Below, piece by piece: positions 1 to 6,247 of a stretch of DNA of 6,247 bases. The stretch lies in the NCBI GenBank assembly GCA_947581665.1, contig CANPVI010000090.1, positions 1-6,247 on the forward strand. Direction: 5' to 3'. Position numbers and translations under genes: made by a program. The stretch comes from an uncultured Atopobiaceae bacterium. GTDB lineage: Bacteria > Actinomycetota > Coriobacteriia > Coriobacteriales > Atopobiaceae. How positions within the stretch are numbered: the first letter of the stretch is position 1; every line of letters starts with the position of its first letter. The notes beneath the pieces are model-generated. The model was given only the letters and a program-made list of their open reading frames with translations, was not told the DNA's origin and searched no databases.

Positions 1-2382
1 GCCCTTCGCATCGACGAAGGCGAGGGCGTAGTTGCCGGCCTTTAGCTGTCCCCCCACAGGCTCATCCTGAAGGAACCGGAGTGTGAGCACATTATTCGTA
101 ATCACGTTCGGCAATCCCACGGGTTGGAGCCCTACCGGTTCCACCTCTTCGTAGCCGCGCGTGCCTTTCCTGCGCTTGCGCAGCTTAATCACCGGCACGC
201 ACATCTCTTGGAGCGATATGCCGCCATGCACGTAATTCGCTCCGCCTCCTGGCATCTTGAAGCGCGAGCAGTCACGAGGAGAGAAACCCACGAGCTCGGG
301 AGCCCCGTTCGCGCGCATGCTCACCTGGAGGAGCCCAGAGGCGCTACTCCCCTCTTCCGCAAGAAGCGCACGGCGATCGGACCAGAGCATCTCGCCGCTG
401 TCTGTGATCTTCTCCGCCTTCTGATACTCCTCGAGCTTCCGGCGCGTAAAGAGGAAGCCGTGGTCGGAGGTGATCACGATGTTCTGACGGTCCCTGGCCA
501 CGGCCCTCACCAGATCGCGGAGCTGCTCGATCGCGTTGTCGCATGCTTCGAGCGCATGCGCCTCAGTCTTCGCGCTATCGCCCATGGCGTCGATGACGTT
601 CTGGTAGATGTAGACGAGCTTCGCCTCCTTGCGAAGTTCTTTGCGATCCTGAACGCTCAGCTGGCTGTAGTCGGTATCCCTGAATACCCGGGCACCCGCT
701 TCCGCCTTCTGGAGCACGGCCTCTCGCTGAATCGATGAACTCGTAGGCATCGCATCAACCGTTGCCGCCAAGCTGGCACGCTGTCCCGCGTTCTTCACCT
801 CGAGCTTGTAGATGCTATGCGGGAGGAGCGCAGCCATTCCGGTAGCCGTCACCGAGGGATACATCGCTTGCATACTGGAGAGGACCACGTCTCCGGAGAA
901 TTCCTGGTTCAACTTCGTGGCCAGCTCCTTCGCCACCTCGTAGCGCAGCGCATCCGAGACGATCACCGCGCAATGGCCCCTGTGAACCAGGGGTTCCACA
1001 ATACGCATATAGAACAGATTGCTGCGGTCGATATCGCTCGCATAGCCGCAAGCCGCGTAGTCTTTCGTAGCGATGTCCGACCATGCCTCGGCCAGCCGAT
1101 CGATGAAGCGAGCGTAGAGTTTCTCGAGATGAACCAGCGCCCTGTCGGTTGCCTCCTCGAGCTTGCCCTCGGAACGATGCTTCAGTCGTTCGAGTAACGG
1201 TCGTGCCTTGCGATAGGCAGTGTCCACCTCGCAGAGCTCTCCCTCGTAGCGCCTCCACGCCTCCTTCGCGCTCCTGAAATGAAGCGTGTCCTCGAGGGAT
1301 GAGAGGCTAACGAGCGCGGCATACCACTTCACGGCCTCATAGCGCTCCTCGCTTGAGCCGTACCAGAGCTGGCCTTTCCGTCTGTCAAGGATTGCCTGCA
1401 CGTTTGCGGTAGTCATCACGCCGGCATTCAGGCCCTCGAGGAGGTCGCGGATCACGATGTCGTCCACCTGCGGGAACACGCCAGTTGAGCTCAGGCGCTC
1501 CGCTCCGAGCTTTTCCAACTCGGGAATGAGGCGTTCATCTTCGGCCACGTTCTCGCAGATCTCCTGAAGCTCCGCGCGCGCCGGTCCCTCTGCCCACTCC
1601 GAGACGATGCGATGGCACGAGCGCACCGACGCGTCCTGCGCGGAGTCACCCAACAGATAGCGCTGGTATCCGGGCAGATCCTCCGCGCGGAGTGAGACGA
1701 GGAGCGCCGTGAGTAGAATGCTCGTGGTGAGTAGTTCTCGATCTTGGATGTCGCCTGAGTAGCTCGTGCCCTCTCGCACGACGCGCGCAAAGTCATCGAG
1801 GAGGTGCACGCCTTCCATCGTCTTTACGGCCTTCTCGGCGTCCTCATCATCCATCGAGAGGTAGGAGATGACGATATCGTAGGGCGTGGTGTCCTTCGTG
1901 CCGAGGATAGTTGCGATGATGGCCATCGTGAGGACATCGGCAGTGGCATAGCTCTGGCGCAGGTTCTTTAACTGACGAACCTGGCGTTTCTTGAGATAGC
2001 CCTTGCAGCTATTCAAGAGCTGCCGAATTGCGGGTGTGTCCGTTGCATTCAGCTCGCGCAGAAGCTCGGAAACGCGATCAGCCTCGTAGTGGTTCGCGTA
2101 CTGCTCCACGTCCGCGAGGATGTCGTTGCGAATCTCCTCGCTCGTATCCGTGCGATGACTTTGGCGATAGAGCAGGATGGGCCGCGTACCGGCGATCTCG
2201 TTGAGCCTGCACTTGAGCTCGAACGCGCCGAAATCGGCCTCATCGAGCTTCTCGACACCCTCCAGCTTGAAGTCCTCAAACACCTCCCGCGCATCCCCCG
2301 AAGGGTCGTGCCAAATCACGACGGCATCAGCACTCGAGGAGAGTACCTTCTGAAGATAATGAGTTTGAGAATCACTTGCCAT
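1..2382 (-). CDS. pglZ: BREX phosphatase-like protein PglZ (type A), nearly complete, 3' end outside window
   Basis: An uninterrupted frame of 794 codons encodes PglZ, the alkaline-phosphatase-superfamily protein essential for BREX defence. The frame was checked codon by codon: no stop occurs between the ATG at 2382 and the window edge. The N-terminus has VVIWHDPSG (about 21-29) and an ELKCRLNEI segment like the type A PglZ start. The phosphatase-like domain shows AVIVSDALRYE (472-482, D477), PSVTATGM (509-516) with candidate nucleophile or metal-site threonines, VIDAMGD near 602-608, SDHGFLF (639-645, D640 and H641), and the late conserved YVHGGISLQE (717-726, H719). These metal-site residues look intact. 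Type A PglZ proteins are usually about 800-880 residues, so only a short tail should be missing. The start has GAAGAG 5 nt upstream and overlaps the HEPN-like gene by 11 nt, implying co-translation. In type 1 BREX the next gene would be brxL, beyond the edge. Arginine codons are mostly CGN and G+C is about 58% in a sampled line, lower than in the pglX cores. Confidence 0.95.
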   Translation of the reverse strand, partial: MASDSQTHYLQKVLSSSADAVVIWHDPSGDAREVFEDFKLEGVEKLDEADFGAFELKCRLNEIAGTRPILLYRQSHRTDTSEEIRNDILADVEQYANHYEADRVSELLRELNATDTPAIRQLLNSCKGYLKKRQVRQLKNLRQSYATADVLTMAIIATILGTKDTTPYDIVISYLSMDDEDAEKAVKTMEGVHLLDDFARVVREGTSYSGDIQDRELLTTSILLTALLVSLRAEDLPGYQRYLLGDSAQDASVRSCHRIVSEWAEGPARAELQEICENVAEDERLIPELEKLGAERLSSTGVFPQVDDIVIRDLLEGLNAGVMTTANVQAILDRRKGQLWYGSSEERYEAVKWYAALVSLSSLEDTLHFRSAKEAWRRYEGELCEVDTAYRKARPLLERLKHRSEGKLEEATDRALVHLEKLYARFIDRLAEAWSDIATKDYAACGYASDIDRSNLFYMRIVEPLVHRGHCAVIVSDALRYEVAKELATKLNQEFSGDVVLSSMQAMYPSVTATGMAALLPHSIYKLEVKNAGQRASLAATVDAMPTSSSIQREAVLQKAEAGARVFRDTDYSQLSVQDRKELRKEAKLVYIYQNVIDAMGDSAKTEAHALEACDNAIEQLRDLVRAVARDRQNIVITSDHGFLFTRRKLEEYQKAEKITDSGEMLWSDRRALLAEEGSSASGLLQVSMRANGAPELVGFSPRDCSRFKMPGGGANYVHGGISLQEMCVPVIKLRKRRKGTRGYEEVEPVGLQPVGLPNVITNNVLTLRFLQDEPVGGQLKAGNYALAFVDAKG

Positions 2383-2929
2383 GTTTACTCTTCTTCTGCC
2401 GCTCCCTCCTTGCCTCGTAAAGGGCAAGGACGTCGCTCGGCTTTGACTTCAGCAAATCTGCCCATGCGATTAGCGTTCTCGTCTTAAGGACAGCACGGCC
2501 GCATATCTTCTTACGGAAGTAATTCTCAAACGCATAATACTCATCTGACAGTTTCACTATCTTAAAAGCACCGTGAGCTAATGCATTTCTTATTAGATGA
2601 AAGATAGAATTTGCTCTATTACCTTTCTTTGTGCAAATGATGAATTGCAACTCATCATCAAAACCCTCATATCGGTTAATATCTTTAAGCTCATTTTTCA
2701 TCTGTTTGATTTTGACGCGCTTAATATAATTACTATCGATAGAGGCTGAGTAGCACATCTCTTCGTAAAGTGCTTTTACGTATTTATCTGTAAATCCAAG
2801 ATCTTTGAGACTCTTACCCTTCCTAGACACTTCTCCACATGGCGTAGCAAGAAGAAAGGCATCTAGAATTGCAGCTAGATTCTTATCTTGAACAGATGAT
2901 ACAGCTTGAGCAAAACCCCAATTTTCCAT
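2372..2929 (-). CDS. Putative HEPN-domain ribonuclease-like protein between pglX and pglZ
   Basis: A 185-residue protein that I do not recognise as a named family. Its clearest signature is HLIRNALAHG (residues 111-120): R114-N-A-L-A-H119 fits the R-N-x3-H (Rx4H) motif that forms the active site of HEPN ribonucleases, common in abortive-infection, toxin-antitoxin and CRISPR effector proteins. The motif lies after helix-like segments, including one near residues 12-30, and before a basic C-terminal tail (ARRERQKKSKHGK). No signal peptide or membrane segment is apparent, so it is probably cytoplasmic. An RNase role triggered by infection is inference. The chosen ATG follows the pglX stop by 1 nt (TAAAATG). 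An in-frame ATG at 2941 would add MVYK and overlap pglX by 11 nt; neither has a good Shine-Dalgarno, though GAAGA lies at 2942-2946. The 3' end overlaps pglZ by 11 nt. G+C is roughly 32-37% in sampled lines, far below its neighbours, indicating recent acquisition. Confidence 0.82.
   Translation of the reverse strand: MENWGFAQAVSSVQDKNLAAILDAFLLATPCGEVSRKGKSLKDLGFTDKYVKALYEEMCYSASIDSNYIKRVKIKQMKNELKDINRYEGFDDELQFIICTKKGNRANSIFHLIRNALAHGAFKIVKLSDEYYAFENYFRKKICGRAVLKTRTLIAWADLLKSKPSDVLALYEARRERQKKSKHGK
2388..2393 (-). promoter_or_regulatory. Ribosome binding site of pglZ, inside the HEPN-like gene
   Basis: On the minus strand GAAGAG lies 5 nt upstream of the pglZ ATG at 2382, within the last codons of the upstream gene. 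The ATGGCAAGTGA overlap contains both the pglZ start and the upstream TGA, an arrangement typical of translationally coupled genes. Confidence 0.65.
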
Positions 2930-2930
2930 T

Positions 2931-5453
2931 TTATATACCATTCTTCGGAACGAGCGTGTTATTAGAAAACGAACGGGACGTCTCAAAAGACTCGAAGTCA
3001 TCATGAGCGAAGTTCTTGCAAAGGTCCACGATTTCACAAACACGCTCCACGCTGCCCCTGAACACAGGCATAATTCCAATAGTTCCAGGTGGCGTATTCA
3101 ATGTAGGATTTACCAATCTAAGGATCTTGTCGAATACACTTGTGTTCATAAGACCTAAGTAGTAATCCTCATAGGCGCTTGCAATAAAGAATGGACCAGC
3201 TTGATCCCGTACAAAGATGGCCGGGACCGCTCGTGCTGAAAACTTACCTGAGGTGATCAAGTTCCACGACACAGCATCCTTGAAGAGGTATTTCGAATTG
3301 TATAGATGGGCCTTCTTAGTGCCATTTACTTCATAATTCCTGATCACGTCTCCCTGCTGCTGCCAGTTGATGATTAAAGTACCGTTGGGAGACCATCGAC
3401 GGAACGCCCCTCCCCCATTGCAGGGAAACCACTTTTCAGCACCATGCTTAGTTCTCGAAATGGCAGAATGACTTACTTCCCACCAATTACGCATGAAAAG
3501 GTCGTTGTTACCGGTTGTGAGCCCCATCACGAGGTTGCCAAGATTCTTGAATTCCTCGCCCTCCCTGAACGCCCGCCTCACGGCATCGCTTGCCCAGTAG
3601 GCAATGGGGGTGCCGGGGATGTCATTGAAGTCGGCGGCGGTGCGGCGATAGAACCAGCCGCACGAGGGGTTTTTGATAGCCTCGAGCGTCTTGGGTCCTT
3701 GAAGTCTGGCACCCACAAAGTCCGAAAGGCGAATGTAGGCGCCGCGACAATCCCTAGCCCGCTCGTTCGCGTACGTGAAGGCGCAAATCGGTACCGTCGC
3801 CCCAGCGAAGCCCGAATATTCGAGTTGAACGAGGTTCGTTATCGCCTTCTCGTCAACAAGCCACGCCCTGAGCTCTTCATAGGCTGCGATGAACATCCAC
3901 ACGAAGGGCGTCATCATCCCAATCTCAGCACCAGATTCGCCAAACACTGCGCAGCGCTTTATGAAGCATGAGAAGAGATCCCGCTTCACCTCGGGGTAGT
4001 GCTTCTCCGCGAAGACCTTCAGCCATGGGGCCATGTTCTTGGAGCCCATGTAGGGAGGGTTCGTGACGACGACGGAGAAGCGGCGGCTGAGCGCCTCGCA
4101 GGAGGCGAGGGCGGCATCAAGTCGTTTCCTCAAGTCCGCGTCGCCGAGGCCGCCGGGAAGGGACGCGAGGGCGCCCTTGATGTCCGAGACGTCCTTGGCG
4201 GAGGGCTCGAGGAGGCTTCCCGCGAGCGAGAGGTGCGAGAGGGCGTCGAGGAGATCCTTGTCCTTGGCGAGCGCGCAGCCGCGCGGGAGCTCCGAGGGAT
4301 CGATCGAGACGGACTTAAGCACGGTGATGTCGACGCTCGTGGGATGCGCGAGGAAGTTCCTGTCCCATGAGCAGGCCTCGAGGGCGAGGCAGAGCTCGGC
4401 GAGCTGGGCGGCCCTGGCATCGATCTCCATGCCGGAGAGGTTGCTCGCGAGGACGAGGGCGGGGACGTCGCGACGGCGATAGCCCACCTCCTCGTACATG
4501 GCGCCCAAGAGGCGGAAGGCTGCGAGCAGCATGTGGCCGGATCCGCACGCCGGGTCGCAGAAGGCGATCTCCTCTGGCGAGGAGACCTCGAGTGTGGGCT
4601 CCGTTTCCCCCTCCGGCGCCACGTAGTAGGGCATCTCCTCCGCAAAGAGCGAGTCGGGGTTGTTCAGCATCCAGAGCCTGCCCAGGGAGTTCTGGACGAG
4701 GTAGTCCACGATCCAGTCCGGCGTGAAGAGCTGGGTGGCCACGGGGAGCTCCCGCTCCCCCGCCTTCCTCCCCTTCTTGAAGGCCGCGAAGACGGAATCC
4801 TTCTCCTCGGCTGCCCAGTACTGGTAGGCCCAGCCCAAGGCCTCGGGCCTCTCGAGGTCCTCGGCGGGCAGGTCCTCCACGAGCCTCCTCACCGCTCCCT
4901 CGGGGCCGAGGAGGCCGTCGGGGAGCAGGAGCACCAAGGGGTCTCCCTCGGGGCCGAAGGCCTTCGGCAAGGCCTTCGCGAGGGCGCCTGCCTGCGCGAC
5001 GAGCACGGCGCGGAAGGTGGCCTGGGCGTCTCCGGCGGCCTTGAGCCTGAGCGCCGCCTCGCGAGGCAGGGTCGGCAAGTTCAGCGCCTCGGGCTCGCTC
5101 GTGGCCTCGGGCGGAAGGCCCGTGCCCGAGGCGTCCGAGAGCACGTGGCGCCCGTGCGGAAGCAGCCCCTTAAGCTCGAGGTACCTCAGCGCGAGGAGCC
5201 GGTTGAACCACGTGTAGGCAGCGCGGCGGACGAGCTCGTCCTCGCCCTTGGCATCGAGCTCTGCGAGAAGGGCGTCCCTCATGCGCGCCTCCTCGGCGGA
5301 GAGCACTGCCCCTCCCGCCGAAGCCGCTCTGGCCTCCACCCGCGAGGCGTCGCTTGCAGCCGCGATGCCGAGGAGGAGCATCCTCGCCCTCACCCCCGCT
5401 TCGAGGACGGGCCTTGCCCAGCGCGAGTAGCGCTCGATGTTCTTGGGATCCAT
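2931..5453 (-). CDS. pglX: BREX methyltransferase PglX, second copy, C-terminally short
   Basis: This encodes an 840-residue PglX-type N6-adenine DNA methyltransferase, expected to act with BREX partners in methylating a host recognition site. The start MDPKNIERYSRWARP resembles PglX N-termini and has AGGAG 5 nt upstream. Methyltransferase motif I is DPACGSGH (300-307), a motif II-like MEID lies near 342-345 (E343), and catalytic motif IV is NPPY (465-468), so the core looks intact. Further PglX blocks are GTPIAYW (ending at W620), a GLTTGNND segment, KWFPCNGGG, NPTLNT (from N782) and FETS (823-826), which corresponds to the SFETSWDF region of long PglX. The protein ends 14 residues after FETS. 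Full-length PglX is usually about 1,150-1,250 residues, so the module visible at the end of copy 1 (RYSLD, KRPIYW and DLDDGVKVNY blocks) is absent. None of it appears in the downstream sequence, so this is loss or replacement, not a simple frameshift. From about residue 655 the DNA becomes much more AT-rich. The protein could be a functional short paralogue or a decaying one; the intact core favours the former. Confidence 0.92.
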   Translation of the reverse strand: MDPKNIERYSRWARPVLEAGVRARMLLLGIAAASDASRVEARAASAGGAVLSAEEARMRDALLAELDAKGEDELVRRAAYTWFNRLLALRYLELKGLLPHGRHVLSDASGTGLPPEATSEPEALNLPTLPREAALRLKAAGDAQATFRAVLVAQAGALAKALPKAFGPEGDPLVLLLPDGLLGPEGAVRRLVEDLPAEDLERPEALGWAYQYWAAEEKDSVFAAFKKGRKAGERELPVATQLFTPDWIVDYLVQNSLGRLWMLNNPDSLFAEEMPYYVAPEGETEPTLEVSSPEEIAFCDPACGSGHMLLAAFRLLGAMYEEVGYRRRDVPALVLASNLSGMEIDARAAQLAELCLALEACSWDRNFLAHPTSVDITVLKSVSIDPSELPRGCALAKDKDLLDALSHLSLAGSLLEPSAKDVSDIKGALASLPGGLGDADLRKRLDAALASCEALSRRFSVVVTNPPYMGSKNMAPWLKVFAEKHYPEVKRDLFSCFIKRCAVFGESGAEIGMMTPFVWMFIAAYEELRAWLVDEKAITNLVQLEYSGFAGATVPICAFTYANERARDCRGAYIRLSDFVGARLQGPKTLEAIKNPSCGWFYRRTAADFNDIPGTPIAYWASDAVRRAFREGEEFKNLGNLVMGLTTGNNDLFMRNWWEVSHSAISRTKHGAEKWFPCNGGGAFRRWSPNGTLIINWQQQGDVIRNYEVNGTKKAHLYNSKYLFKDAVSWNLITSGKFSARAVPAIFVRDQAGPFFIASAYEDYYLGLMNTSVFDKILRLVNPTLNTPPGTIGIMPVFRGSVERVCEIVDLCKNFAHDDFESFETSRSFSNNTLVPKNGI

Positions 5454-5458
5454 GGGGA

Positions 5459-5463
5459 CTCCT
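5459..5463 (-). promoter_or_regulatory. Ribosome binding site of pglX copy 2
   Basis: On the minus strand AGGAG overlaps the TAG stop of the first pglX and sits 5 nt before the ATG at 5453. This strong Shine-Dalgarno sequence fixes the start of the second pglX, even though its frame stays open much further upstream. It also suggests translational coupling between the two pglX copies. Confidence 0.8.
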
Positions 5464-6247
5464 ATGCGATCTTGGCCAACACGTCCTGGAGCTTGGCGTA
5501 GTTCACCTTCACGCCGTCGTCCAAGTCGAGGTCGATCATCTGGTTCGCGAGGTGGTGGACTTTCTGCTCGTAGGCCTGGAGCTCGGCCAGCTGCTCGCGC
5601 ATCTTCTTCAGCTCCCTCGCGGTGGAGGCCACCTGCCTGCCAGAGGCGCTCCTCGCCTCGCCCTCGAGGTGCTCCAGCTGCGTGCGGTAGCGCTCCTGCT
5701 GCTCGAGCACGTAGTCGGTGCGCACGAGCGCGAGGAGGTCGGGCTTGTAGCGATGGATGTAGAAGAGCGCCTTGAAGCCGTTCTTCCTGCCGGAGTCGAG
5801 CAGCCAGTAGATGGGGCGCTTCTTGTAGGTCTTGCAGTGGTCCTTGTAGAAGTCCCGGAGGAAGTAGCTCCGGATCACCTGGCGGGGCGTGCCGCGGCCG
5901 CCGAGCGCGTCGGCCATGAAGCGGAGGTTCTCCTCGAGTGATTCCTCGCCGTAGGCGGCCTTCAGGAACTCGATGAGCATGGCCACGATGTCGTCCTCGA
6001 AGTACTCGTCGACCGAGATCGGCAGGATGCCGTCCTCGTCGGGCATGTAGGTGGGGTGCGGCACCTTCTCGAGGTATTGCGCGATGCCGTCGCCTTGGTT
6101 CGCGAGCACGAGGCCGTCCACGTCGAGCGAGTAGCGCCCGAACATGCAGCCCACGGCGTAGCTGATGAGGGAGACCATCTCGTCGCGCTTGGTGCGCACG
6201 TACTGGTTGCACCTGAAGGACTCGGGGATCTCGTCCTCGGAGTCGAA
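5462..6247 (-). CDS. pglX: BREX methyltransferase PglX, first copy, C-terminal part (5' end outside window)
   Basis: This is the C-terminal 261 residues of a PglX (BrxX) protein, the adenine-specific DNA methyltransferase that marks host DNA in BREX phage defence. The reading frame is open to the window edge, so the start and catalytic core lie beyond base 6247; a GTG at 6199 is internal and not a true start. Family signatures seen, numbered from the edge, are SYAVGCMFGRYSLD (29-42), the block DFYKDHCKTYKKRPIYW (132-148) followed by LDSGRKNGFKALFYIHRY (about 150-167), a charged coiled-coil-like stretch (about 175-230), and LDLDDGVKVNY (about 240-250) before the stop. These match the known end of long type 1 PglX proteins, so this copy looks complete at its 3' end. 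It is followed after 8 nt by a second pglX in the same direction. Family assignment is from recognised conserved blocks; presence of an intact catalytic half is inferred. Confidence 0.92.
   Translation of the reverse strand, partial: FDSEDEIPESFRCNQYVRTKRDEMVSLISYAVGCMFGRYSLDVDGLVLANQGDGIAQYLEKVPHPTYMPDEDGILPISVDEYFEDDIVAMLIEFLKAAYGEESLEENLRFMADALGGRGTPRQVIRSYFLRDFYKDHCKTYKKRPIYWLLDSGRKNGFKALFYIHRYKPDLLALVRTDYVLEQQERYRTQLEHLEGEARSASGRQVASTARELKKMREQLAELQAYEQKVHHLANQMIDLDLDDGVKVNYAKLQDVLAKIA

Noticed and set aside
124..738. 204-codon open frame on the plus strand
   Set aside because: It lies opposite the conserved C-terminal region of pglZ (including SDHG and HGGISLQE) and has no recognisable family; shadow frame.
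2372..2929. A HEPN/MNT toxin-antitoxin pair
   Set aside because: No nucleotidyltransferase (GSxxxGxxxxxSDxD-type) gene is adjacent; both neighbours are BREX genes.
2372..2941. The small gene as a frameshifted remnant of the pglX2 C-terminal module
   Set aside because: Its translation contains none of the RYSLD, KRPIYW or DLDDGVKVNY blocks seen in copy 1 and has its own coherent sequence with an R-N-x3-H motif.
2931..3079. N-terminal extension of the HEPN-like frame up to 3079
   Set aside because: It overlaps the conserved end of pglX2 (including FETS) and has a different, serine/arginine-rich, unconserved appearance; starts at 2941 or 2929 fit the operon layout.
3444..3971. 175-codon open frame on the plus strand
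   Set aside because: Antisense to the specificity region of pglX2, which shows clear PglX motifs; no independent coding evidence.
4533..5501. 322-codon open frame on the plus strand
   Set aside because: It lies opposite the GC-rich catalytic half of pglX2, has biased composition without recognisable domains, and is explained as the antisense shadow of high-G+C coding sequence.
5454..6212. Open extension of the pglX2 frame upstream to 6212, which would give a 1,093-residue protein
   Set aside because: The extension is arginine/proline/alanine-rich low-complexity translation antiparallel in phase to the clearly conserved PglX C-terminus in another frame of the same strand; the AGGAG at 5459-5463 and the PglX-like N-terminus support a start at 5453.
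2931..6247. Invertible pglX phase-variation switch
   Set aside because: Both copies face the same way, no inverted repeats were recognised by eye and no recombinase gene lies in the window; it could still exist outside the window.

Overview
The window is a fragment of a BREX phage-defence locus, transcribed entirely on the minus strand and filled almost end to end with coding sequence. Reading in the direction of transcription (high to low coordinates) it holds: (1) the 3' end of a first pglX gene, cut by the window edge; (2) a second pglX beginning 8 nt later, with an intact N6-adenine methyltransferase core but no C-terminal module; (3) a small AT-rich gene for a 185-residue protein carrying an R-N-x3-H motif typical of HEPN ribonucleases; (4) a nearly complete pglZ, which runs off the low-coordinate edge. 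The order pglX then pglZ matches the core of type 1 BREX (brxA-brxB-brxC-pglX-pglZ-brxL). The rest of pglX1 and brxC/B/A would be expected beyond base 6247, and brxL before base 1; neither is visible.

The four genes look like one operon. Start and stop codons abut or overlap (8-nt gap, about 1-nt gap or 11-nt overlap, 11-nt overlap), and there is no room for internal promoters or terminators. In BREX, PglX is the methyltransferase that marks host DNA and sets specificity, while PglZ is an alkaline-phosphatase-fold protein needed for defence. A HEPN protein between them is not part of the canonical six-gene set and is the most unusual item here.

Base composition is mosaic. The 5' two thirds of pglX2 and the pglX1 end are very GC-rich (sampled 60-base lines reach about 77% G+C). 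The last ~180 codons of pglX2 drop to about 40-55%. The HEPN gene falls to about 32-37%. pglZ returns to roughly 58%. This suggests that the specificity-determining end of pglX2 and the HEPN gene came from another source, possibly as a cassette. The host appears to be a moderately to highly GC-rich bacterium; the sequence does not allow a firmer taxonomic call. No RNA genes, CRISPR arrays, insertion sequences or clear repeats were seen, and no non-coding stretch longer than a few bases exists.
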